Below are positions 1 to 8,898 of a stretch of 58,063 bases of DNA, in pieces. A program made the translations under genes and the position numbers. Position 1 is the first letter of the stretch; each line of letters begins with the position of its first letter. The stretch is from Verrucomicrobia bacterium Tous-C9LFEB (lineage in GTDB: Bacteria; Verrucomicrobiota; Verrucomicrobiia; Methylacidiphilales; UBA1321), in contig NEUU01000023.1 of assembly GCA_002304345.1 (NCBI GenBank), forward strand, positions 1 to 58,063, in the 5' to 3' direction. The notes under the pieces are model-generated. The model had not been told where the DNA came from, ran no database searches, and saw nothing but the letters and a program-made list of their open reading frames with translations.

Positions 1-141
1 CCGAAGGATTGCCAGCCTTTGGAGGCTGGGGCGTCGTTGTCGCAGCCATCCAAGATCGCTGAGGATATTGGCCGGCTGCTCCGCCTCGCCCAGCCTCCAA
101 ATTCTCGGCAACTCCACTCCAAAAAGATCGTGGATAGGTTC

Positions 142-855
142 TTAGTCGCTCCCCTTCCAAAATTGATCGTCGTTCAATCTCGGGGTCACTTCCTGCTTTG
201 TCAGTGACTCGATATGACCATCCAGAAAGGCCATGTTCATTCTTTTCGAATGGATATACGCGGCCTCATCTTGCATGAAGGTGATCGCCGTGGTCCGGGC
301 AGAAGCCCACTTCTGAGTGGGAATGCAGTGATCATGATACCACCCTTTACCACTCACCATGTATTTATTGGGAGAGTCGATAAAGAACATCATTCGCTCC
401 GGGTTCGATATTTGTGAAAAACGAATTGGAATGTCGTAGAATACACTTTCGTCACTGCCACAACTACGCGCGATGCCATTGATGGCGTAGGTTCGATTGT
501 AGGGATAGTCATTGGAATTCACGGGCCAGGTTCTCTGCGCCGTAGGACAGGTCATAACCGTATCCATCTTTCCCTTTACGATATAAAGCCCCAACTGATC
601 GGCCAGTCCTCCACGCTTCACTTGGCTGGGCATGTACCAGTAGTACCCTGGAAAAAGTCCATTATTATCCGCTCCATAACTGAGCCCCCCTATCGCCAAT
701 TGCCGCAGGTTATTCACACAACGCGCCGAGTCCGCCATTTTCCGCGCATACGTCAAACCAGGAATCAGAATGCTGATTAAAAGTCCTACAATCGCCACGA
801 CAACAAGTAGCTCCATCAGCGTGAACGCCCCTGAGCTATGTGAGCGATTAATCAT
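142..855 (-). CDS. Type II secretion pseudopilin-like protein (H-X9-DG family)
   Basis: 237 aa. The N-terminus has the class III prepilin signature, a short basic leader followed by GAFTLMELLVVVAIVGLL, so it should be cleaved by prepilin peptidase near Gly9 and keep a hydrophobic helix as its stalk. The C-terminus has the H-X9-DG motif (a His, nine residues, then Asp-Gly in FLDGH), typical of the large prepilin-like families of Planctomycetes and Verrucomicrobiota. It is the last gene of a minus-strand run with GH4, a GH-A hydrolase and two secreted paralogues, and lies 28 bp after the PEP-CTERM gene. A role at the envelope in handling the products or substrates of the hydrolases is inference. 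The family call is firm; the precise function is unknown. Confidence 0.85.
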   Translation of the reverse strand: MINRSHSSGAFTLMELLVVVAIVGLLISILIPGLTYARKMADSARCVNNLRQLAIGGLSYGADNNGLFPGYYWYMPSQVKRGGLADQLGLYIVKGKMDTVMTCPTAQRTWPVNSNDYPYNRTYAINGIARSCGSDESVFYDIPIRFSQISNPERMMFFIDSPNKYMVSGKGWYHDHCIPTQKWASARTTAITFMQDEAAYIHSKRMNMAFLDGHIESLTKQEVTPRLNDDQFWKGSD

Positions 856-883
856 GGTTGTAGACGACGGGATTCAATAGCGA

Positions 884-1705
884 TCACCCGATCCGACGAC
901 GACGCAAGACAACGGTCAAGGCGATACCCAATCCAATCAATGCCGGGGTAGCTGGCTCTGGAACCTGGGTGATGCTGAGGTTGTCGATGGAGAAGTCGAG
1001 CGAAGTCCCATCGCTGCCCGGCTTCCCACCAAAAGAAAGCGTCGGCGTTGTCATGGTCGTTGTTGCCGCCGTTCGAAACCCAAAAGCAGCACCCGTATTA
1101 TCATAGTTGCCCGCTGTGCTGTCGATGCTTACATTCCACGCCTTGGTGGTGGGGTCCACATCGATAGTGAATAGGTACGTGACGCCGGACGAGAGGGATA
1201 AACCGGTGCTCACCTGCGACGTCACTCCGCCACTCTTGTTGCCATTATTGATCAGCCACCCATTGGTGGAGTCGGCGACGATAGACCAACTCACATTGGA
1301 AGATGTCACCGAACTGGATCCGGGTGACGCATACAGGCTGATCTGCTGCCCGCTGATCAAGGCCGCATCCAGACGCAGGGCGAATTGCACTTGATAGGGA
1401 CTCGCCACATCGATTCCCGTCGTATTATTAAACGCGCGATTCACCGTCGCGGAATTGGCCGATGTCGCGGATAATGAAACGGAGAGATACTGACCACCGC
1501 CGGTTTGAAGAGGCGAGGTATTCGTCAATTGAGCATTTAGTCCGACTCCACTCCCCAGAGTTTGCACCCAGGCGGTAGCCCATCCGCTTCCAGCGCTTCC
1601 CGGATAGGAACCCTCAAAATCTTCAATTACCGTGGCCGCATTTGTGGCGAACGGGAGCGCGAGGGTCATTCCTGCGACGATTAACTTGATCACTGATGTT
1701 TTCAT
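884..1705 (-). CDS. PEP-CTERM sorted exported protein
   Basis: 273 aa. A signal peptide occupies about residues 1-23 and ends in ATNAA. The body is rich in Ser, Thr and Gly and looks like a beta-sandwich (concanavalin/jelly-roll-like) domain. The C-terminus is a textbook PEP-CTERM tail: VPEP, then a hydrophobic stretch, then RRRR. Such proteins are sorted by an exosortase to the cell surface or to exopolysaccharide; no exosortase gene lies in this window. The body aligns by eye with the adjacent gene at 1739-2575, sharing a YPG-GWA-W start and a YA-PG-S-VTS-VSWS core. It is probably co-transcribed with that gene (33 bp gap). Carbohydrate binding is an inference from fold and neighbours. Confidence 0.85.
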   Translation of the reverse strand: MKTSVIKLIVAGMTLALPFATNAATVIEDFEGSYPGSAGSGWATAWVQTLGSGVGLNAQLTNTSPLQTGGGQYLSVSLSATSANSATVNRAFNNTTGIDVASPYQVQFALRLDAALISGQQISLYASPGSSSVTSSNVSWSIVADSTNGWLINNGNKSGGVTSQVSTGLSLSSGVTYLFTIDVDPTTKAWNVSIDSTAGNYDNTGAAFGFRTAATTTMTTPTLSFGGKPGSDGTSLDFSIDNLSITQVPEPATPALIGLGIALTVVLRRRRIG

Positions 1706-1738
1706 AGGTTTGTGTGCTGCGGATTTGTATGGGATTCA

Positions 1739-2575
1739 CTATTCAAATTTTTGCGGCAAATCGATGTTGATATCGCCCACTGAAAATTGGATATCTCCGC
1801 CTTTCTTCAGTCTCCCATTGGCACCAAATGTCAGATTTGGCATGGGCATCGATACGGGTTTGGCACGAAAGTTCAGGGTCGGTGACTGGTAGGATTTACC
1901 CTCACCTGCATCGGCCGTAATGCGCACCTTCCAAGTCGCATTCGCGGGGTCGGCCCAAACGCTTATCTTCCAGACGGTGCCTGCACTAAGTGGAATCCCG
2001 GTGGGAATGAGTCGCGCCACGGTGCCGTCCTTTTTTCCATCTACCAAACACCATCCGCGCTGCGCATCGCCCAGCAAACTCCATGAGACATACGCGCTCG
2101 TCACCGCACTGGGTCCGGGAGCGGCGTAAACGGAAACAGAGTCGCCCTCCGTCAAAGGATTTTCCAAACGATACAGAAATGAAATACCATGCGGCGCTCC
2201 CGTTTTTAGACCGGGAACGTTTTCATACGCGCGGGAGAGAGCTCCCGTCAGTGTATCGCCCTCCGCGGCTTTTAAGGAAATTCTGACTCCGTGCTTCGAG
2301 CCAAGTCCAGTGACAGGATCGGCTCTCAGGGATGTCTCCGCAGAAAGCCTGGATTGCCAGGGACTCGCCCAACCGTCTCCCTTCATTCCGGGGTAAGCGT
2401 CCACTTCATTAATGACCGGAACCTCGCTTGATCCTCCCGCTGCAAACTCAGCGGTTATTTTCCCATAGCCAGTGGTCATGAAGAAAGAAGAGACCCATCC
2501 AAGTTGAAGAAGCCTCACCCCAATCTTGATTGGAGAATTTAGTGTCCACATAGAATTTGCAATCGCCTTGGTCAC
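1739..2575 (-). CDS. Paralogue of the neighbouring PEP-CTERM protein, without the sorting tail
   Basis: 278 aa; no named family recognised. The central ~200 residues match the adjacent PEP-CTERM protein: YPGMKGDGWASPW near the start, then VYAAPGPSAVTSAYVSWSL and a RGW-DGKKDG stretch in the middle. It ends in a short polar tail with neither PEP-CTERM motif nor membrane anchor. The N-terminus holds a moderately hydrophobic stretch (about residues 17-40) that may be an atypical signal sequence; Met9 (position 2551) is another possible start. It lies 17 bp after the GH-A hydrolase gene. A tandem duplication in which one copy lost, or the other gained, the sorting tail is the simplest reading. Confidence 0.7.
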   Translation of the reverse strand: MTKAIANSMWTLNSPIKIGVRLLQLGWVSSFFMTTGYGKITAEFAAGGSSEVPVINEVDAYPGMKGDGWASPWQSRLSAETSLRADPVTGLGSKHGVRISLKAAEGDTLTGALSRAYENVPGLKTGAPHGISFLYRLENPLTEGDSVSVYAAPGPSAVTSAYVSWSLLGDAQRGWCLVDGKKDGTVARLIPTGIPLSAGTVWKISVWADPANATWKVRITADAGEGKSYQSPTLNFRAKPVSMPMPNLTFGANGRLKKGGDIQFSVGDINIDLPQKFE

Positions 2576-2592
2576 AGAGGTCCAATTCGTAT

Positions 2593-4104
2593 TTACGGAG
2601 TGGAAGGATGAGGTGAAGCCACGGTAATCAGGAGCGGATATGGTGGAATGCGCAATTTCGAGAGAAGAATCTTCCCGTTTTTTTGGCTTATTTTCGGAAC
2701 GCTGACTGATCCCGTCATAAGATCGAGAATTTCCAAGGTAACGCCCTCTGGAACCCCACTGATCTCCAAATCAGCCGTCCGATCATTGAGATCGCTCAAT
2801 CGTTCGCAGGACCATATGGCCAGAACGGAGCGCTTGCGTGAGTCGACGAATTGATACTGGCGAATCTGACGCAACGCAGGAAGAGACACCCCATCCCAGA
2901 CCGGCGGTCGGTCTTCTGTGCGATCAGAAAATGGGCGTATATCCACTTTGAGCGTATCACGACGGCTAAAGCCGATCGTCGCTTTCGCCACTCTCTGGAC
3001 GGCGGCAAAGACCGGCTTGCGAGAATGATCTTTTCGAATGACTCCAAAACCATTTTCGCAATTGAACTCTCCGCCCTCGCGTTGATCGTCCATGAAAGCA
3101 TACAGAATACTCACGTCGATTTTCATCCCCAGGCATTCGACAAACCTCCGAAGTGTATACCTGGCCTGTGCCTCTTCGCTGAATGCGGAGTAAAGATAGT
3201 TTTCTCCGGCGGCCCCTTCGCGAAAAGTCGAGTGGCCCCATTCCGTCAACCAAAGTTGCTTCGGTCCGTTGTATTGCTTGGAAAATTCCCGATACCGCTC
3301 GATCAGGGACACGAAAGACCCCTCCTTGTCCGCAACGGCAAAACCATGAAGTTTTTGAAACTCGATTATGTCCGGAAAGTTAATGACCTCGGGAGCCGTT
3401 CGAAAGCTATAGGGGTGATCGGTAATGCCGTCGACGCGCGGTGAAATACCAAGCTTGAGTTGATGGAAATTGATCGGACTCAGTGAACCAAGCCCGATGA
3501 CAGGCATCTGGGGATTGGCGGCCTTAATGGCATCGGCCGCTTTATTCAGCAGAGTCACATAGCGACGCACCCATGGATATACTTCGCCCGCGTTATCAAG
3601 CCCCCACCAATTTCCGCCCTTCATTCCACCCTCACCGTAATAAGCCGCGTAATAGCTCATCGGCTCATTGAGAATTTCCAAGGCATGAATCTTCCCGTCG
3701 AGCGCACGAGCCAGCCAAGCCGCAGCCCGGGCGTAGGCATCCGGATCGAAGCGATCCTTGTAAAGGGGATTTTGACCGGAGAAACAAGCGATGATTTTTA
3801 ATCCATGCGCATTCGCAAGATCGACCCACTCACGGGTTTTTTCGGGTAGACGATAAACCCCCAATTCAGGCTCAACCTCGGACCACATGATTTCATCGCG
3901 AATCCAGCCCACATGCAGCTCCGCTATCTGCGGAATTAATAAGCTTGGATTCCACGGACTCATCCAACGCTCCTTCCGGGCAAAATGAGTGGCCACTCCC
4001 ATCGCTTCATTTTTGGGAGAGTCTGCCCCGTCGGCTGCGAGAACGTTTCCCTGACAGCCCAGGAAAACGCACCATACACACATTACCAAGCGCAGGAAGT
4101 TCAT
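2593..4104 (-). CDS. Secreted clan GH-A glycoside hydrolase (TIM barrel)
   Basis: 503 aa. An N-terminal signal peptide (residues 1-24, ending VLAA) directs export. The body reads as a (beta/alpha)8 glycosidase: the strand-4 acid/base motif LEILNEP puts the catalytic acid at Glu147, and strand-7 WLTEWG puts the nucleophile at Glu288. Early strands GWIRDEIMWSEVEPELGVY and LKIIACFS also fit GH5/GH39-like enzymes. A small C-terminal beta domain (from about 400) completes it. The substrate cannot be read from sequence. It lies 12 bp downstream of the GH4 gene and upstream of two secreted proteins, so an exported polysaccharide-degrading operon is likely. The clan is confident; the exact GH family is open. 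Confidence 0.8.
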   Translation of the reverse strand: MNFLRLVMCVWCVFLGCQGNVLAADGADSPKNEAMGVATHFARKERWMSPWNPSLLIPQIAELHVGWIRDEIMWSEVEPELGVYRLPEKTREWVDLANAHGLKIIACFSGQNPLYKDRFDPDAYARAAAWLARALDGKIHALEILNEPMSYYAAYYGEGGMKGGNWWGLDNAGEVYPWVRRYVTLLNKAADAIKAANPQMPVIGLGSLSPINFHQLKLGISPRVDGITDHPYSFRTAPEVINFPDIIEFQKLHGFAVADKEGSFVSLIERYREFSKQYNGPKQLWLTEWGHSTFREGAAGENYLYSAFSEEAQARYTLRRFVECLGMKIDVSILYAFMDDQREGGEFNCENGFGVIRKDHSRKPVFAAVQRVAKATIGFSRRDTLKVDIRPFSDRTEDRPPVWDGVSLPALRQIRQYQFVDSRKRSVLAIWSCERLSDLNDRTADLEISGVPEGVTLEILDLMTGSVSVPKISQKNGKILLSKLRIPPYPLLITVASPHPSTP

Positions 4105-4116
4105 GCAGAATCTGGA

Positions 4117-5541
4117 TCAATAGAGTTGGAGGCTGGATTTTTTCGAGCTATCCGACAATTCCATCTCCGCGACCGCTTCCTTTACATCGGTTTCCGGCCA
4201 ACCCGGCAATACTTCTTTTTCGCGCTCGAATAACTCGTCGATCACCACGCGCGCCGTCGCGATGGAGTTCACGAGCGGGTCCATCGAGAGCGCCCGCACG
4301 AGCAATTCGCGATCCCGCTTCATGATGGCTTCGATGGTGAGCTCATGAATATCCAGAATCAGATATTGCAAGCTGCGCAATCCGAGCGGAAAACTCCCCA
4401 CCTTGAGAGGACGCGGCCCGTTGCGATCGAGACGACATTCCAATTCGAGGAACGCATCCGCCGGCAGATTGTCCACCGGACGGCCACCCGTCACGCAATC
4501 GGAGTTGGGCCGGTTGATGAAATAATTCCGGCCATCCTCGACGACCATGGTATGAATCACGTCGGTGGCGTGGTCCGATTTGATCGAGGAATGAAATTCG
4601 GAGATCGGTTTTTTGCCGCTCAGAAAATCATCGATTTCCTGCCACACCCGGCTCGTCCACCGCTCCCGTTCGTCGCAGTCGAAAACCGCCAGCGGCGGAA
4701 TCTTCTCCTGAATCGGCGAACGTCCCTGATAGAACGGTACGTACTCCTTCGTGTGTCCCGTGCAGGTCGGCACCGCGCCGAAGAGGTCGGCCAGTTGCGC
4801 CGTGATGTAGTTATTGAACCGGCCCTTGGCGTAACCTTCATCCACCTCGCCCACCGCGTCGCGGCGGAACGCTTCGCGAATGTCGGGCAACACATCGCGC
4901 CCCTCCAACTCCGCTTTGAGCATCCACGTGAAATGATTCACCCCGGCGATGCGCATATCGAAACGATCGATCTTGGAGAGGTCCTCGCCGATGAGTTGTA
5001 GGTAACTTTCCTTCTTCCCCGGCATGTGGTGCGTGTCGCACAACGCCAGACTCTTCACCTTCGCGTGGCGCATCAGACCGATGCCCATCGCCGCCGAGGG
5101 ATTCACATAATTGATGACCCACGCTTCGGGACACAGTTCCTCGACCGCGTGCGCAATTTCGAGAATGGCGGGAAATTCCCGCATGGCGTGGAACAAGCCG
5201 GCCGGTCCAATCGTGTCGCCCGAGCAGGAACGGATGCCGTACTTCGCGCCGACTTCGCATTCGATGCGGCGATAGTGGGTGTTGTCCTTGGAAAAACTCA
5301 GCACCACGAAATCGGCTCCCGGCAAGGCCTCTCGATAATCGTCCGTGCTTTCAATATGAACCCCCGCCGAAGCGGTTGCGAGATGCGCCAGCCGCGTGAG
5401 TTTATCGAGGCGCTCGGAATCGATATCGACCAGACAGAGAGTGCAACCCCGAAAGCCGGGGAGATTGGCCGCCGCCCAGATCGCCTGGCGTCCGAAGAAA
5501 AGGCTACCGGCACCGATGATGACAATTTTAGGTGTTTTCAT
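4117..5541 (-). CDS. GH4 family NAD-dependent alpha-glycosidase
   Basis: 474 aa, normal for GH4. The N-terminal Rossmann motif KIVIIGAGSLFFG binds NAD. NYVNPSAAMG is the conserved sugar-binding stretch, and Cys in LALCDTHH with His in AGVNHFTW are the expected Mn-binding residues of this redox-type hydrolase family. Members include alpha-glucosidases, alpha-galactosidases and alpha-galacturonidases; which applies here cannot be decided by eye. There is no signal peptide, so it is cytoplasmic and would act on imported oligosaccharides. It is the first gene of the minus-strand operon and diverges from the AraC regulator at 5623, which probably controls it. Confidence 0.88.
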   Translation of the reverse strand: MKTPKIVIIGAGSLFFGRQAIWAAANLPGFRGCTLCLVDIDSERLDKLTRLAHLATASAGVHIESTDDYREALPGADFVVLSFSKDNTHYRRIECEVGAKYGIRSCSGDTIGPAGLFHAMREFPAILEIAHAVEELCPEAWVINYVNPSAAMGIGLMRHAKVKSLALCDTHHMPGKKESYLQLIGEDLSKIDRFDMRIAGVNHFTWMLKAELEGRDVLPDIREAFRRDAVGEVDEGYAKGRFNNYITAQLADLFGAVPTCTGHTKEYVPFYQGRSPIQEKIPPLAVFDCDERERWTSRVWQEIDDFLSGKKPISEFHSSIKSDHATDVIHTMVVEDGRNYFINRPNSDCVTGGRPVDNLPADAFLELECRLDRNGPRPLKVGSFPLGLRSLQYLILDIHELTIEAIMKRDRELLVRALSMDPLVNSIATARVVIDELFEREKEVLPGWPETDVKEAVAEMELSDSSKKSSLQLY

Positions 5542-5622
5542 GAATATGCTCTTATACGTTGCACAAATATAATCGGATAATCGCCTTGCTCATAGAGGAG
5601 TGATGTTGTTTGATAGAGACAA

Positions 5623-6468
5623 ATGTTGCAGTTTCGCAAGATTAGCGTCTATCGCTTTAACCACGAATTGCCGCCTTTCCTCCCCCTCGCGGTTCGCTCG
5701 ACGGGCGAATATTGGCTCACACTGGAATCTTCACCCGAGCCCCCGATGCAAAAGTATTTCTCGGAGATTTTCTGGAGCGAGCAAGGCTGCGGCGAGTTCG
5801 AGCTCGAGAAGAAATGGGTGCGCGTTCAGAACCAGGAATTGTTCTATTTGCTGCCCGGAGAAATTCACAATATCCGGCCCGTGAGCCGTCAATGGAAGTA
5901 CCACTGGTTCACGCTCGATCACCCGCAGAGTCCGCAATGGCTGGCCGCTCTGGGCTTTGTCAAACGTCCCCTGCCCGCGCGTCATTGCCCCAAGGAACTC
6001 TTCCGCAAATTGGGCGAAGCGCTCACTCTGGGAACCAACGCGGGCGATCGACAGGCCGCGCATTACGCCCACGCCATTCTTCTGGCGGGGATGGAAGCGG
6101 ACCTGACGCCCGGTTCGAAAGCGCGCACGTCATGGGTCGAACTCTGTCGGAAAAAAATCGACGAAACCTACACCGATCCGCAGCTCAATGTTTCGGAAAT
6201 CGCGCAAAATATCCACGTGCATCGCGCCACGCTTTTCCGCGCGTTCAAGCAGGCCTATCAGATGACGCCGTCTCATTACCTGCAAACGCGGCGACTGCAC
6301 CACGCCATCGATCTGCTGAAAAATACCGACCTACCGATCAAGGAAGTCGCGCATCATGTCGGCATGAGCGACGCCAATTACCTCGCGCGGCTCATCCGGC
6401 GTTTGACCCGGCTGTCCCCGCAGGCTTTTCGCGCCGGACATCGGCAACGGCGCTCGATCTATTCGTAA
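5623..6468 (+). CDS. AraC family transcriptional regulator
   Basis: 281 aa. The C-terminal ~100 residues carry the two helix-turn-helix motifs of AraC proteins: LNVSEIAQNIHVHRATLFRAF, then IKEVAHHVGMSDANYLARLI followed by SPQAFR. The N-terminal ~160 residues resemble the cupin-like sensor domain (FYLLPGEIHNIRP). It is divergent from the GH4 operon with an 81 bp shared intergenic region, the usual arrangement for a local activator responding to the sugar. It ends 21 bp from the convergent esterase gene. A good GAGGAG ribosome-binding sequence at 5595-5600 sits ~23 bp upstream of the ATG, too far to be ideal; translation could involve a short upstream reading frame. Confidence 0.88.
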   Translation: MLQFRKISVYRFNHELPPFLPLAVRSTGEYWLTLESSPEPPMQKYFSEIFWSEQGCGEFELEKKWVRVQNQELFYLLPGEIHNIRPVSRQWKYHWFTLDHPQSPQWLAALGFVKRPLPARHCPKELFRKLGEALTLGTNAGDRQAAHYAHAILLAGMEADLTPGSKARTSWVELCRKKIDETYTDPQLNVSEIAQNIHVHRATLFRAFKQAYQMTPSHYLQTRRLHHAIDLLKNTDLPIKEVAHHVGMSDANYLARLIRRLTRLSPQAFRAGHRQRRSIYS

Positions 6469-6489
6469 AACGCCGCTGCTCTTGCGCGC

Positions 6490-8622
6490 TCACTTCGCAT
6501 TGCGCGTGGTCAGCGGAAAATCGTCCGTGCGAAAAGGCGAGGCCGGCAACCCGGAACCGTTTGTCAAATTGCATGTCGGATTCATCGCCCAGGCATAGCG
6601 CACTTCCGTGGGCTCCTTGATTTCCGACGACCAGACGACCACCGCGCTTCCATCGATCCGGGCCTGAGCCCAGACCCATTTTTTATCGGAACCGCAAATG
6701 GCGAAGCCTTCGAGTTCGCTGTTGGGGCTGTTGCGCACCAGCGGAACCGTGCGATCAATCGTCGAGCGCGGCTGATACGTGGCGGGCAACGGTGCCGCCT
6801 TCAGTCCGCCTTCGACGTGAGTAAACGTCAGACGGATCTTGTCCTGCTCCACCTTTTTCGATTCAAAAACGGGTCCCGAGAATTCCATCGGCTTGCCGTA
6901 CGTGTTCGCCAACGCGATGCGGGAAAGACGTTCGCCCCCCACGATTTTATTGCGCCAATGCACATCATCCGCTTCGCCGACATCAATCAACACGGCTTGT
7001 CCCGTGGCGGGAAATTTCAAGGCCAACGATTGCGACTCGCGTAATTCAGCCCACGCATGTTCCTCAGGTTTGGCGTTCTTCTGACCAAAATTGGCCAGCT
7101 GACAAAAATAGAAAGGAAACGCGCCCTGTTCCCAGCGACCGCGCCAATCCTCAATGAGCAGCGCGAACGCCGTCCGGTATTGCCACGCCCGGCCGCCATT
7201 GCTTTCGCCCTGATACCAGATCGCCCCCCGGATGGCATAGGGCATGAGCGGCGCAATCATGCCGTTGTAGAGATAGGTATTGATCAGCCGATCCTGGGGC
7301 GGTTGCTCGGGCGGGGAAGGCATCGCCGCCAGCGCCGCGGGCTCCGGGGCAGGCAGGGAAAGCTCCGTATACGACTGCCAGGTGCCCGCGAGTTCCTGTC
7401 CCATGAAGCGCAACGGCTGTCCGGCACGAATGGACGGAGTTCCCGCGGGATTATAAATGCGAATGGCGACGACCGCCTCGCCCGCTTTAACGAGTTTGGG
7501 ATTCAGATAGATCGGCCCCGGCTTGCTCGCGCCGGTGGTCGTATTGATTTCAGCCGATTTTTCTCCGTTGAAATAGACCGTGTAAAAGCCGTCGATACGC
7601 CCAATGGAAAGCGTTTGCTGAATGTTCGCGGCCTCAGGCGGAATGGTAAATGTCCGCCGCAACCAGACCGCTCCCGCAGGAGGCAAATTCGCCGAGGCAT
7701 CCGTCGGCAGCTCGACCGGTTTCCACGCCAGAGTGGCGGGCAGTTCCGGTGCCGTGACGGTCTTGACGTCCGCCGTCGCCGCATCCGCGCGTTGATAGAG
7801 TTTAGACCAAGCCTGAAATTTCGACGCATACTCGGTAAGCTTTTCGGGAAACGAACTCTTTTCCGTCAACTGGCGGAGCGTCGTCATCTTCAGATCAGGA
7901 TCGCGGTTCAGCGCCTCGAGGCTCGTCCACGCTTCGATCGGAGTACCGCCCCAACTTGAGTTGATCAAACCGACGGGACAATTGAGCGTCCGCTGCAAAT
8001 CCTTCGCAAAAAAATAACCCACTGCGGTGAAACCACCCGTCGTCGCGGGATCGGCCACTTTCCATTCCCCGATCACGTCCGCCGCCTGCGTAGCGGTGGC
8101 GACCTGTTTCACGCGAAATTGCCGGATGGCATTATTCGCCGACTGGACGATTACTTCTTTGGCTCCGGTCGAATTATAGATAACCCACTCCATATTCGAC
8201 TGACCCGAGGCCAGCCAGACTTCGCCCACCATCACATCGGAAACCGTGAGAGTGTTGTTGCCCTTGACCACCAGTTCGAAAGGACCGGGACCGGAACGGG
8301 AAAGATCCAACACCGTTTTCCAGCGTCCATCCGGGCCCGTTTGCGCCGTAGCGGTGGCGGCGTCCAGCGTCACATTGACCGCCTCCCCCGGAGCGCCCTT
8401 GCCCCAGATCGGCACGCGATCGGATTTCTGCAGCACCGCATGCGTGGAAAAAAGAGCGGGCAAACTGACTTCGCCATGAACGGGCGCGAGGCTCGCGAGC
8501 AATCCCAGGAACAGTCCGCAGACATCGCCCAAGCGTCTCGACTTCTTTTGCAATAAGAAGCGGGCCCGCCGCACGACCACATTCACACCAGTTTCCGGGG
8601 TTCCTCTGAATTGAAGCAACAT
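6490..8622 (-). CDS. Sialate O-acetylesterase-like SGNH carbohydrate esterase
   Basis: 710 aa. After a basic stretch (residues ~18-32) comes a hydrophobic signal segment GDVCGLFLGLLASLAPVHG, so the annotated ATG may be upstream of the true start; a GTG near residue 14 is an alternative. The domain opens with the typical FSTHAVLQKSDRVPIWGKG. The catalytic serine lies in ASGQSNMEW, the second block is IWYQGESN, and the Asp/His pair lies in DVGEADDVHW. A jelly-roll-like insert (about 270-380, WLRRTFTIP) is usual in this family. These enzymes remove acetyl groups from sialic acids or plant polysaccharides; the second fits the setting better. It is convergent with the AraC gene. Confidence 0.87.
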   Translation of the reverse strand: MLLQFRGTPETGVNVVVRRARFLLQKKSRRLGDVCGLFLGLLASLAPVHGEVSLPALFSTHAVLQKSDRVPIWGKGAPGEAVNVTLDAATATAQTGPDGRWKTVLDLSRSGPGPFELVVKGNNTLTVSDVMVGEVWLASGQSNMEWVIYNSTGAKEVIVQSANNAIRQFRVKQVATATQAADVIGEWKVADPATTGGFTAVGYFFAKDLQRTLNCPVGLINSSWGGTPIEAWTSLEALNRDPDLKMTTLRQLTEKSSFPEKLTEYASKFQAWSKLYQRADAATADVKTVTAPELPATLAWKPVELPTDASANLPPAGAVWLRRTFTIPPEAANIQQTLSIGRIDGFYTVYFNGEKSAEINTTTGASKPGPIYLNPKLVKAGEAVVAIRIYNPAGTPSIRAGQPLRFMGQELAGTWQSYTELSLPAPEPAALAAMPSPPEQPPQDRLINTYLYNGMIAPLMPYAIRGAIWYQGESNGGRAWQYRTAFALLIEDWRGRWEQGAFPFYFCQLANFGQKNAKPEEHAWAELRESQSLALKFPATGQAVLIDVGEADDVHWRNKIVGGERLSRIALANTYGKPMEFSGPVFESKKVEQDKIRLTFTHVEGGLKAAPLPATYQPRSTIDRTVPLVRNSPNSELEGFAICGSDKKWVWAQARIDGSAVVVWSSEIKEPTEVRYAWAMNPTCNLTNGSGLPASPFRTDDFPLTTRNAK

Positions 8623-8724
8623 ATCTGTAGCGTATTATGGACCAAGGCCGAATTCGATCGAGAACCGTTATGCTTAATCTATAAACTAGATTTAGAGCCT
8701 ACTAAAGCTCTGATCCGCATTCCC

Positions 8725-8776
8725 CTGTAGGGCGCTTCGGTGAAGCGCCATGGCGGGACACCGTCCCGCCCTACAG
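8725..8776. repeat. Twin-hairpin repeat, copy A (52 bp)
   Basis: CTGTAG, stem GGCGCTTC with loop GGT, spacer AT, stem GGCGGGAC with loop ACC, then CTACAG. The outer six bases are complementary, so the unit can fold as a three-way junction with two 8-bp arms and trinucleotide loops. It shares this exact architecture with the copies at 10922, 26831 and 36815, but the inner four bases of each arm differ and remain paired. Confidence 0.9.
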
Positions 8777-8839
8777 AAAACCACCAAGGCGCTGGACCTT
8801 TGTTTTTTCCGGTGAAATTGCACCCGTGTCTTCCAGACA

Positions 8840-8874
8840 AAAACTCCTCCAGCGCGTCGCACCGGAGGAGTTTT
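8840..8874 (-). terminator. Hairpin downstream of the VWA gene
   Basis: AAAACTCCTCC and GGAGGAGTTTT form a perfect 11-bp stem with a 13-nt loop, 24 bp beyond the stop codon of the VWA gene. Read on the minus strand it ends in a short U run, as expected of a factor-independent terminator. Confidence 0.65.
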
Positions 8875-8898
8875 CCATTCTACGGAATGTAAGCCAAC

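Noticed and set aside
5600..5884. Reading frame starting just behind the GAGGAG site before the AraC gene
   Set aside because: Overlaps the regulator out of frame with Ser/Arg-rich sequence; the AraC frame carries all motifs.
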